Assembly: GCF_003290185.1 (NCBI RefSeq)
Contig: NZ_QNFY01000016.1
Span: forward strand, 1 to 64,000
Source of the DNA: Chryseobacterium lathyri
GTDB taxonomy: Bacteria; Bacteroidota; Bacteroidia; Flavobacteriales; Weeksellaceae
DNA length: 64,000 bases
Direction of reading: 5' to 3'
Shown piece after piece: positions 8,659 to 17,057 of the stretch. Made by a program: the position numbers and the translations under genes. Position 1 is the first letter of the stretch. Every line of letters starts with the position of its first letter. The notes under the pieces were generated by a model. It saw nothing but the letters and a program-made list of their open reading frames with translations. It searched no databases and was not told the DNA's origin.

Positions 8659-10302
8659 TTAATTTTTAGTAATTCTAAACCAATCAAAATCCGCATATCC
8701 CCCGCGAGGAGCTTTTGCTGTACTTATGCTATACAAACCGACTTTAGCACCAATCCATTTTCCGGGTTTTGCCTGAAAAACGTCACCTACTTTGGTGAAA
8801 TTTTTTCCATTTTCGCTGTAACTGAACTGGCACAAACCGTTAGGTTCGTTGACATTTACTTTTAAATAGGCCTCGTTTCCTTTTAATTTTGTTTCAAATA
8901 AAACCTTTTCTTCGCCGCCTTTATCTGCCTTTTCGGCTCTTCTTAACTGTAAATAAAACCCGTCCTGTTTATTGGTAATTACGATTGATTCGTGATCTAA
9001 TCCCATCACTAAGAGTCCTGCAGTTTTTCCTTCTTTAGCATCTTCCGGAGTTAATTTAACTTTCGTGGAAGCAGCAAAATTAGGTGCCGGGAATTTTTGA
9101 GTTAATAAATTCGGGATGTTCCACAGGTTTTTTTCACCCTCAGGAAGCTTCATTGAAAATAATCTTAAAAATTTCTGTCCGGGAAGTTTGGATGACCAAA
9201 CAATATTTTCATTCGCACTCCATTGCCATTGTAATCCTAATTTATCTCCATCAAACTCATCTGTTTCAGGAGGCGTAACGACAGGGTAGGATTGACCGAT
9301 GTTTGGTTTTTTATAGGTTAAAACCGGTTCCCCGATTCCGTTTTTATTATGGTCAGTTCCAATAACCGGCCAGTCTTTTTCCCATTTCATGGGTTGAAGA
9401 TGAACGATTCTTCCACCTGCATCAACGTCCTGAAAGTGGTAAAACCAATCTTCACCTGAGGGCGTATCAACCCAGGCTCCCTGGTGAGGCCCGTTGATTT
9501 TTGTGGAACCTTGCTCCAGAACAACTTTTTCTTCGTAAGGACCGTAAATATTTTTTGATCTCAAGACCAATTGCCAGCCTGTAGCCACTCCGCCTGCGGG
9601 AGCAAAAATGTAGTAATAGCCATTTCTTTTATACATTTTCGGGCCTTCAACTGTCGGATGTGCATCGTGACCATCAAAAACATGAACACCCTTATCCAAA
9701 ACTTTTGTTCCTTCAGGATTCATTTTATTAATTGAAAGTAAACTTTTCACACCTGCGCGGCTCCCTGCCCAACCGTGAACTAAATATGCATTTCCGTCTT
9801 CATCCCAAAACGGACAGGAATCAATCAAGCCTTTTCCTTCCATCACCAAAACGGGGTTTTCCCAGGCTCCCAACGGATCTTTGGTTTTCACCATATAAAT
9901 TCCGAAATCAGGATCACCCCAATAAATGTAAAATTCTCCTTTGTGAAATCTGATGCTTGGCGCCCAAACTCCGTCCCCTCTTTTTGGCGTGGAAAAATGT
10001 CCGGCTGGTAAAATATCCTGAATGGCATAATTCACTAATTTCCAGTTGACCATATCTTTTGAATGAAGAATAGGCAATCCCGGAGCTTCATTAAAGCTTG
10101 AAGCCGTCATGTAATAATCTTCACCAACACGAATCGCATCAGGATCGGAATAATCTGCATACAAAATTGGGTTTTTGTAATTTTTGCCCTGATCGGCTGT
10201 CCAGACCTCGGAAACATAGTTTTTTTCCTGTGCGTTGAGATAGGTTGACGCAACTGAAAGTATTGTGATTGTTGCTATATTTAAAATGCTTTTTGTCCTC
10301 AT
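8659..10302 (-). CDS. GH43 beta-xylosidase / alpha-L-arabinofuranosidase family protein
   Basis: A 547 aa secreted enzyme with an N-terminal five-bladed propeller (about 40-345) and a C-terminal concanavalin-like sandwich (about 350-545), the usual two-domain layout of GH43 exo-enzymes. The signal peptide ends STYLNAQ. The three catalytic acids appear in order: base D53 in YSDPD, pKa-modulating D161 in LIDSCPFWD, and acid E219 in TVEGPK. In pectin loci such enzymes remove arabinose, xylose or galactose from side chains or xylogalacturonan. The subfamily cannot be fixed by eye. Confidence 0.9.
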   Translation of the reverse strand: MRTKSILNIATITILSVASTYLNAQEKNYVSEVWTADQGKNYKNPILYADYSDPDAIRVGEDYYMTASSFNEAPGLPILHSKDMVNWKLVNYAIQDILPAGHFSTPKRGDGVWAPSIRFHKGEFYIYWGDPDFGIYMVKTKDPLGAWENPVLVMEGKGLIDSCPFWDEDGNAYLVHGWAGSRAGVKSLLSINKMNPEGTKVLDKGVHVFDGHDAHPTVEGPKMYKRNGYYYIFAPAGGVATGWQLVLRSKNIYGPYEEKVVLEQGSTKINGPHQGAWVDTPSGEDWFYHFQDVDAGGRIVHLQPMKWEKDWPVIGTDHNKNGIGEPVLTYKKPNIGQSYPVVTPPETDEFDGDKLGLQWQWSANENIVWSSKLPGQKFLRLFSMKLPEGEKNLWNIPNLLTQKFPAPNFAASTKVKLTPEDAKEGKTAGLLVMGLDHESIVITNKQDGFYLQLRRAEKADKGGEEKVLFETKLKGNEAYLKVNVNEPNGLCQFSYSENGKNFTKVGDVFQAKPGKWIGAKVGLYSISTAKAPRGGYADFDWFRITKN

Positions 10303-10353
10303 AAAATCAGATTCATTGTTTAGGCAATAGGAATTGGGTTGCAGGTTTTAGTT

Positions 10354-11613
10354 TTATTTTTCAAATTCTAAACTAGCCAGGATGAACGGTCCTGTTCCTT
10401 TTGCATCGTTTGAACGAACTTCTTCATTGATATAGTATTCATACGACCCGTCTCTGTAAGGTTTTCCACCTAAACCGGCTACTGCGCAACATTTATTTAA
10501 ATTTACCACTCCATTTTCATCAACTGTAATTAAATTTTTGATGATTCCGTCGTACCCCTTTTTAGCATAAGTTTTATAGGATTTTGGAAGATAACCGTTA
10601 TTGACCGATTTAATAATTGTGTAAACAAACATTGCTGAAGCCGTAGCCTCCGTATAATTTCCTTTTTCTCCTGCTTTATCCAAAACCTGATACCAAAGTC
10701 CGCTGTCTTTATCCTGAACTTTGATGATGGCATCGGTGTAAGATTTTATATAAGAAATTAATCTTGCTCTTCCGGGATGATCTTCAGGTAAATAATCCAG
10801 GACATCTACCATTGCCATTCCGTACCAGCCCATCGCTCTTCCCCAGAAATTGGGTGAAAGTCCTGTTTCTTTGTTTGCCCAGGCTTGTTCTTTGCTTTCA
10901 TCCCATGCGTGATAAAGCAATCCTGTTTTTTTGTCTAAAAGATTCTTTTGAACTGAATCAAACTGAAAAACAATATCATTATAAGCTTTGGTTGCTTCTG
11001 CACCTTTTACAAAATCTTTCGTGTAGTGCGTGTAGAAGGGCATTCCCATGTACAGGCCATCCAGCCACACCTGGTACGGATATATTTTTTTATGCCAGAA
11101 AGATCCTTCTTTGGTTCTTGGCTGCCCGTCAATTTGGGAACGAAGGGTTTGAAGGGCTTTCAGGTATTTTTCTTTTTTCTCTTTCTCGTAAAGATATAGA
11201 AGCACATTTCCGCTGTTCAGCATGTCGATATTGTACTTTTCAAGATCGTAGGTAAGAATTGTACCATCTTCTTTGATCAGTTTTTCTCCAAATTCGCTGA
11301 TGTAATTATAATATTCTTTTTTACCGGTTTTCGCGTAGAGCTGTTCAGCGGCATCCAGAACAATCGCTGATGGATAGGTCCATTTCGGGCTTTTACTGAA
11401 ATCAAGCATCCAGGATTCCGGAAAACGCTGCATTTCGGAAAGCAACATTCTTTCAGACCATTTCAGGTTTGTAGGAACTATTTTCCCTGCTTTTGAAGCT
11501 TCTGTTGAAGATTTTGAAGCGGTTACAGATTTTGTTTGGGCGCAAGCCAAAAATATTCCTGAACCTAAAGCAGCAAGTGCCAATAATCTTATATTATGGT
11601 TAATGAAATTCAT
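10354..11613 (-). CDS. GH105 unsaturated rhamnogalacturonyl/galacturonyl hydrolase, lipoprotein
   Basis: A 419 aa (alpha/alpha)6-barrel enzyme that removes the 4,5-unsaturated uronic acid left by lyases at the non-reducing end. The GH105 signature LDGLYMGMPFY holds the catalytic aspartate (D185), and GRAMGWYGMA is present. The N-terminus is a lipoprotein signal with FLAC and C24. Residues after the Cys (AQTKS) have no acidic surface-export signal, so it probably faces the periplasm. It lies 11 bp after the DUF4861 gene. A second GH105 lipoprotein is at 42784-43947. Its product would feed KdgF. Confidence 0.92.
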   Translation of the reverse strand: MNFINHNIRLLALAALGSGIFLACAQTKSVTASKSSTEASKAGKIVPTNLKWSERMLLSEMQRFPESWMLDFSKSPKWTYPSAIVLDAAEQLYAKTGKKEYYNYISEFGEKLIKEDGTILTYDLEKYNIDMLNSGNVLLYLYEKEKKEKYLKALQTLRSQIDGQPRTKEGSFWHKKIYPYQVWLDGLYMGMPFYTHYTKDFVKGAEATKAYNDIVFQFDSVQKNLLDKKTGLLYHAWDESKEQAWANKETGLSPNFWGRAMGWYGMAMVDVLDYLPEDHPGRARLISYIKSYTDAIIKVQDKDSGLWYQVLDKAGEKGNYTEATASAMFVYTIIKSVNNGYLPKSYKTYAKKGYDGIIKNLITVDENGVVNLNKCCAVAGLGGKPYRDGSYEYYINEEVRSNDAKGTGPFILASLEFEK

Positions 11614-11624
11614 TATTTTAAACT

Positions 11625-12623
11625 TTAAAGTTGATTGGTTTTATCTAAAATATCCAGTTTCTTATCTAAATCCTGATAAAATGCTTCTTCTGTTGCTAAG
11701 CCGTTTGGTTCCAGAGACCAGGCTCCCAAAAAGTAATAAGAAACATTCTTCACTTTCTTGAAAATAACGGTATGAGTGGATTTTGTCCTAACATATTTAT
11801 CAAAACTCTTGAGAGGGTAGAAGACAGCCATTCCCAGATTGTCGTCTTTTTTTGTCTCCGTTTGATTGCCGTAAGTGGCGATATAAGCCCATTTTTTATT
11901 TTTACTGATTCCTTGTTTTAACGGAATATTTTTAATGGCAACAATTCCGGTACATAACCCTGAAATAGTGTTGCTTAAGTTTAAATCTACTTTTACAAAA
12001 CGATCTTTATTAAAAATCGTCAGTTTTGACTGTAAATCTATGGCATCACCCCAGGTTTTCCAGCCCTTATAATCGATGGCTGCATAAGATTGATCTTTTT
12101 CATTAACTACTTTTACGGCTGTATTTTTTACAACTTTAAAGGTTTCAATAAAGTCATTCTGCTCGTCATATCTTCCGTAAGAACCGATGCCAATGGTACG
12201 GCCGGATTTCAAAATATCCTGTCCCCAGGGTGCATCGTGATGATAGGATTCAAAACCGTCTTGTCCGACTTCAGGCAAGGCCAAGGTGTTTACTTTTTTA
12301 CCGAAAATATCAGTTGCATTCCTCCAGTCTAAATATAGTCTGTAGCCGATCTGGTTGTTTTCCAGACCGATACCTTCATATCTGATATAATAAGAATGAT
12401 CGGTATGTTCGGCAGGAAGCACAAGCTGGTTGATGTTTTTAAAAGTTCCTCCAATGTACTGATTGCCTTCCCATTTCCCACCTTCTTTTACGGAAAGCTC
12501 CGCATATGAAAAGGGAACTTTTGGATTTTCTTTAATTTTTTCAATCACAGAAGTTTGAGCCACAGAAAATGTTGAACTCAAAAATGCTCCTGCAATGACT
12601 ATTCTAAACAAACTGAATTTCAT
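11625..12623 (-). CDS. DUF4861 family secreted protein
   Basis: A 332 aa protein with a signal peptide ending SSTFSVAQ. I recognise it as DUF4861 from the central stretch around residues 100-170 (LYLDWRNATDIFGKK, then SYHHDAPWGQDILKSG, then IGIGSYGRY). The pattern is beta-rich with many aromatics and acidic residues, like a carbohydrate-active beta-sandwich. No catalytic residues can be named. It lies 50 bp after the PL1 gene and 11 bp before the GH105 gene, so it is very likely co-expressed and acts on pectin oligosaccharides in the periplasm. Family label is fairly sure; function is not established here. Confidence 0.75.
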   Translation of the reverse strand: MKFSLFRIVIAGAFLSSTFSVAQTSVIEKIKENPKVPFSYAELSVKEGGKWEGNQYIGGTFKNINQLVLPAEHTDHSYYIRYEGIGLENNQIGYRLYLDWRNATDIFGKKVNTLALPEVGQDGFESYHHDAPWGQDILKSGRTIGIGSYGRYDEQNDFIETFKVVKNTAVKVVNEKDQSYAAIDYKGWKTWGDAIDLQSKLTIFNKDRFVKVDLNLSNTISGLCTGIVAIKNIPLKQGISKNKKWAYIATYGNQTETKKDDNLGMAVFYPLKSFDKYVRTKSTHTVIFKKVKNVSYYFLGAWSLEPNGLATEEAFYQDLDKKLDILDKTNQL

Positions 12624-12673
12624 AATATTTTTTTATTAGATAACTGGTTTTTAACTAAAAGTCTTCATGGTTA

Positions 12674-14086
12674 TTAGTGTTGTCTTTCGGTTATTTTTCT
12701 AACCAGATCGTTAAAATATACTTCGATATTATCGTAATTTTTATCTAAATCCCGTCCGTTGGAATTGGCAACTTTAGGATTTAATTTATTTTTAATTTCC
12801 CACTCATCAGGCATTCCGTCGCTGTCTGAATCGGGGAGAGGTTTTCCTGGATTTAAATTGGGGAATCCACCTACATCATTTTGAGAATCAATGATTCCGT
12901 TGGCACTTCCTTTTGAACCTTTGTAGGTGAAGCTTCCATTTTTCACATCTTTTAAAACGTGCAGATCAATTGCATCTCTCACCAGGCTTGCCCCTCCGAT
13001 CTGTAAAATTTTCTCATACGCTTCTTTCGCAGAATGAGTTTTCACATTGTCCTGAATCTCATGCGGCTGATTGATTTTAATGGAATTTTTATCTTTATCC
13101 GTCAAATTATATGCTTTCATCTGATCAAAAACGCCTATCGTCCAGTTATCCGTTGTGATTTCCGGACTTCCCTCCACAACATTTCCGGTGATGTAATATT
13201 TTCCCCAGATGTTATACACTTCAGTTTCTTGTTTTCCGTTTTTATCAATGGCTGCAATCCGTTGTTTTGTCGTGGTTGCAGGGCCGGGTTTGTAATAATT
13301 ATTAACGAGATTCACATTCATTCCTTCACCTCCGTACACATTATTGTGTCCCCAATTGTAGATCACATTATTCCTGAAATCGGTAAGATCGGTTAATGCA
13401 AACTTACTTCCCGCATATTCCCCTAATCTGGGATTTCTGCTATCGTGGTGGGCATATAGATTATGATGAAAAGTCGCAAATTTTCCGCCTGCAATTCCGC
13501 CATATCCGTGAGCACCTTTTTCGTGGACAGAATTTCTCAAACTTTCAGAAATCACGCACCATTGAAGTGTAGTATTTTCGTTGACATAAATGGAAACCGT
13601 CTCGTCCGTAGACCAGCTCATCGAGCAATGATCGACCATCAGATTTTTGATGAATCTTGCGCCAAAAGCGTCACCCTGATATTTTTTCTGATCGCCCATC
13701 CTGAATCTCATGTAGCGGATAATTACGTTATTTGCTGCAACAAAAGTTTCGTAATTGGCAATGGTAATTCCGTCTCCGGGAGCTGTCTGTCCGGCAATGG
13801 TGACATCACCTTCTTTTATCTTCAACGGTGATTCCAAGTAAATTGTTCCGCCTGTTTTAAAAATAATATACCTCGGACCTTTTTGGTCTAAAGCGTGCCT
13901 TAAAGTACCTTCCGAACCATCATCGTTTAATTTGGTCACGAAATAAATTTTTCCGTCGCGTCCGCCGGTTGTATATCTTCCGAAACCTTCTGCACCGGGG
14001 AAGCTTAGGAGGTTTTGAGCTTCAACAAAAGTCAAACTTCCGCATACAATTCCTATCGTCATTATTTTGGTGAAGTGTTTTTTCAT
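12674..14086 (-). CDS. PL1 pectate lyase
   Basis: A 470 aa secreted polysaccharide lyase, beta-helix, cleaving pectate by calcium-dependent beta-elimination. The signal peptide ends LTFVEAQ. The N-terminus LSFPGAEGFGRYTTGGRDG is typical of Bacteroidota PL1 enzymes. A calcium-site region MVDHCSMSWSTDE and the probable catalytic arginine in DSRNPRLGE are visible. The C-terminus has DSDSDGMPDEWE, an acidic calcium-binding motif seen at the end of many such lyases. No type IX secretion domain follows. It would supply unsaturated oligogalacturonides to the neighbouring GH105. Confidence 0.93.
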   Translation of the reverse strand: MKKHFTKIMTIGIVCGSLTFVEAQNLLSFPGAEGFGRYTTGGRDGKIYFVTKLNDDGSEGTLRHALDQKGPRYIIFKTGGTIYLESPLKIKEGDVTIAGQTAPGDGITIANYETFVAANNVIIRYMRFRMGDQKKYQGDAFGARFIKNLMVDHCSMSWSTDETVSIYVNENTTLQWCVISESLRNSVHEKGAHGYGGIAGGKFATFHHNLYAHHDSRNPRLGEYAGSKFALTDLTDFRNNVIYNWGHNNVYGGEGMNVNLVNNYYKPGPATTTKQRIAAIDKNGKQETEVYNIWGKYYITGNVVEGSPEITTDNWTIGVFDQMKAYNLTDKDKNSIKINQPHEIQDNVKTHSAKEAYEKILQIGGASLVRDAIDLHVLKDVKNGSFTYKGSKGSANGIIDSQNDVGGFPNLNPGKPLPDSDSDGMPDEWEIKNKLNPKVANSNGRDLDKNYDNIEVYFNDLVRKITERQH

Positions 14087-14126
14087 GATTGAAAATTCTT
14101 TGGTGTTTTTGATGTTCGGGTTGAAA

Positions 14127-15149
14127 TTATTTTAAACTTGTTTTAACGTTCCAAAGGTCTTTTCCTTTGAGAATATTGTCAGTTGTATATTTTTTTCTTT
14201 CTTGTTTTGTTAATTGATGCGACCACGAAACTCTTTTTCCAGCATTGGCGCCGGTTCCTTTTGAATTAAATTCTGCATAGAACGTTGTCTTTTCCGCATT
14301 GGGTTTGTTCCAATTATGCCATCCTTCCTGTTTTATGGTGGAATTCATTTCACAATCGATGTAAACTGTTTTGGCAAAAGGTCTCCAGGGTCTTCCTAGA
14401 TAAACTGAATGTTCTTTCGCGTTTCCGATGATTTTAGATTGAATAAAAACAAATCCGAACTCACTTTCCTGTGGAGTGGAGGCGGCTGTGACGTAGCTTG
14501 CTGTTTCTTTAGAATAGATCGTGCAGTTTTCAAAAATGGCGGTTCCTGCTCCGAAAATATAGTCGGTTGTCCCTTCGATGTAGCAGTTTTTAAAGTAATT
14601 TCTTGAAGGTTTTGTCTTATCTGTTAAATCCTGAACTCCTTTTAAATATAAAGTATCCTGATTTCCTAAAAACCTGCAGTTTTCAAAGGCAATTCTGTCC
14701 CCTGAAGTTAAAACAGCAACGGCTTGCCCAACTTTTCCTGAGCTGTTTTCAAACGAAATATTTTTTGCTGTAAAGTTATTTGAATAAATAAAAATTGTTG
14801 AAGAACCTGTTGTTCCGATATCTTTTCCTTCCGGATTCTTTTTTGAAGCAAAATCATCGTAAGTGATGATGGTATTTTCGGGATTTTCACCTTCCAGTAA
14901 TATCGTCCCTTTCGATTCGGGAACGGTAATTTTTTCTTTGTAAACTCCGGCTTTAATTAAAATTTTTGTTCTTGTCTCAGAACCATTTTCAACGGCATCG
15001 ATGGCTTGTTGTACTGTAATAAAATTGCCTTTTCCGTCTTTTGAAACTACGATAATTTTATCATTGGTTTTAAAAGAAAAAAGACATACCAATATGATTG
15101 AAAATATTGAAAATGTTTTAAAATTTTTAATTAAAGAAGAAGTTTTCAT
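14127..15149 (-). CDS. Pectin methylesterase (CE8), copy 2
   Basis: A 340 aa family 8 carbohydrate esterase. All family motifs are present: GQAVAV (Q142), NQDTL (D165), DYIFG (D196) and LGRPW (R253, W255). The N-terminal hydrophobic segment (residues 14-26, FSIFSIILVCLFSF) may be a signal peptide, or a lipoprotein signal with C22; the box VC is weak, so a plain signal or anchor is as likely. It is the first enzyme gene after susD, 81 bp away. Demethylation here would prepare pectate for the PL1 lyase encoded next. Confidence 0.94.
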   Translation of the reverse strand: MKTSSLIKNFKTFSIFSIILVCLFSFKTNDKIIVVSKDGKGNFITVQQAIDAVENGSETRTKILIKAGVYKEKITVPESKGTILLEGENPENTIITYDDFASKKNPEGKDIGTTGSSTIFIYSNNFTAKNISFENSSGKVGQAVAVLTSGDRIAFENCRFLGNQDTLYLKGVQDLTDKTKPSRNYFKNCYIEGTTDYIFGAGTAIFENCTIYSKETASYVTAASTPQESEFGFVFIQSKIIGNAKEHSVYLGRPWRPFAKTVYIDCEMNSTIKQEGWHNWNKPNAEKTTFYAEFNSKGTGANAGKRVSWSHQLTKQERKKYTTDNILKGKDLWNVKTSLK

Positions 15150-15230
15150 TAAATAAATTTTGAGTTAAATACAGACTTCTCTTTATGGGAAGAAGCCTGT
15201 ATTCTTTGATATGAATATGAAACTTTTTAT

Positions 15231-17045
15231 CTAATAACCGTAATCTTGTGTAAGATTATAATTCGATTGAATAATGTCACTATAAATAGGTAATAATTCT
15301 TTTTTATTGGGTTGGAAATATTGTGCAAAACCTTTTACCGGATCAATGATGTATGTTGGCAAAACAGCTGCCCTCCACGCAATTTTAGTATAACCTGCCG
15401 GCGTTGCATCCTGAGAAGGCATGTAAAATACCTGAGATTTGTCGCCGCCGGTGAAGAAAATGTCGATATCGTTAACATTTTGCTGTGCAGATTTTGTAGG
15501 ATCGTAAACCGATTTTTTATAATAAAGATTTAGCGGTACGTTTGCGTATGGTCCGGTTCCGTTTGCAAAAGCTGTCAGCTTCTGTCTTGTTTCCGTAATT
15601 TTAGCATCTAGTAGATTCCAACGGATAAGATCATATTTCCTGATTCCTTCTGAACCCAGCTCCAATAATCTTTCTTGAACAATATAATTGAAGAATCCCA
15701 CTTTGTCTGTAGGAATTGTTCCAACCTGGCCCAGATTTCCTGCGTAAGCCCTGTTTCTCACAAGTTTTACCGCATTAATGGCTTCCTGGGAAGGAGCACT
15801 ATGAAGTTCGTTATCTGCTTCTGCGAACATTAGCAAAACATCTGAAAAACGTAATAAAGGCCAGTCAACCGCAAGGTTTTGAGAAGGTCCCGTAATGTTC
15901 GTCCATGATTTTCTGTATTTTGAATCTGTGAAAGAAATAGCAGTCACTATTTCCGCCTGATTGGAATTATTAACTTTAAAAATTCCTACATTCATATCTC
16001 TTCTTAAATCATATTTAGTAAACTCGTAGAAATAAACCGGAAGCGCGTTGATACCGCCTCCTCCTTTCCAGTTGGAATTATCGTCATGCTTTAAGCCGTT
16101 GTAATAACCGATCTTACTGTCTGTTCTTGCATTACCACCGAAAGCTCCCACACAGAAAATAATTTCGTTGGTAGCATCCTGTGTATTGGTATGCAAAGCT
16201 CTGAAAACTGCTTCGTAGCTTGGATTTAAGCTGTGTTCTCCCGCATGGTTCATGATGTCTTTACATTCATCATAAGCAATCTGATAATAGGCTTGAGGAT
16301 TTGAACCCTGTGCCATCTGTTGTGGACTTCTTCTCAATGAATATCCCGCTCTTGCCAATGCTATTCTTGCTCTTAAACCTTTAATAAAACCTTTGGAAAT
16401 TCTGGCATTTGTAGTGCTTCCTTCTGATCTCCAAGGAACTAAAGCAGAAGCCTGGGCCAGATCTGCAATGATTTTTTCATAAATAACATCTCTATCTGTC
16501 TTTGGAAGATAAAGATTGTCATAATCCACGGATGGCTTGTCCTGAAAAGGAACATCACCCCAGTTTCTTATTAATTCATAGTAAAACTGAGCTCTTAATG
16601 TTAAAGCTTCACCAAGGTAGCGATCCATCATTTTTTTGTCAGCATCGGAACCCGTCTGGTAAACAGGGGAGATCGGAATGTTTTTAATGCAAAGATTCGC
16701 TCTTTCGATTCCTGAGTATAGTTTCAAGAAAGGTTTGTTTAATTCTGTATTGGTAGGGCAGGCCCCGAAAGTTGAGATTCCTCTTCTGTCATTACAGTTG
16801 TAGTCCCCTGAAGTCCTGAAATCGTCACTGGAATGAGGATAAATTAAGGCTAATCTCTGTCCATACCCATCATCACCTGCCAACTGGTTATAAACACCCA
16901 CCAAAGCGGTGAAAGTGTCTGAAGTACTATCGAATTGCTGTGCTTCCGCAACACTTGAAAAATTTTCAGGATCCAGATAATCGCTGCATGAATTTATGGT
17001 GGTAAGCGAAAGGATACAGCTTAATATAATTATTGTCTTTTTCAC
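15231..17045 (-). CDS. SusD/RagB-family surface glycan-binding lipoprotein, pair 1
   Basis: A 604 aa SusD-type lipoprotein forming the lid of the SusC transporter. The lipoprotein signal ends NSC (C20), followed by SDYLDPENF; the acidic residues after the Cys fit the surface-export signal known in Bacteroidota. An N-terminal TPR-like part carries TLRAQFYYELIRNWGDVP (about 150-170), and the C-terminal RagB part carries LRFSDVLLMFAEADNE and LLELGSEGIRKYDLIRWN. It is 12 bp after susC. The likely ligand is homogalacturonan, judged from the enzymes downstream. Confidence 0.93.
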   Translation of the reverse strand: MKKTIIILSCILSLTTINSCSDYLDPENFSSVAEAQQFDSTSDTFTALVGVYNQLAGDDGYGQRLALIYPHSSDDFRTSGDYNCNDRRGISTFGACPTNTELNKPFLKLYSGIERANLCIKNIPISPVYQTGSDADKKMMDRYLGEALTLRAQFYYELIRNWGDVPFQDKPSVDYDNLYLPKTDRDVIYEKIIADLAQASALVPWRSEGSTTNARISKGFIKGLRARIALARAGYSLRRSPQQMAQGSNPQAYYQIAYDECKDIMNHAGEHSLNPSYEAVFRALHTNTQDATNEIIFCVGAFGGNARTDSKIGYYNGLKHDDNSNWKGGGGINALPVYFYEFTKYDLRRDMNVGIFKVNNSNQAEIVTAISFTDSKYRKSWTNITGPSQNLAVDWPLLRFSDVLLMFAEADNELHSAPSQEAINAVKLVRNRAYAGNLGQVGTIPTDKVGFFNYIVQERLLELGSEGIRKYDLIRWNLLDAKITETRQKLTAFANGTGPYANVPLNLYYKKSVYDPTKSAQQNVNDIDIFFTGGDKSQVFYMPSQDATPAGYTKIAWRAAVLPTYIIDPVKGFAQYFQPNKKELLPIYSDIIQSNYNLTQDYGY

Positions 17046-17057
17046 GTTTAAGTTTAA

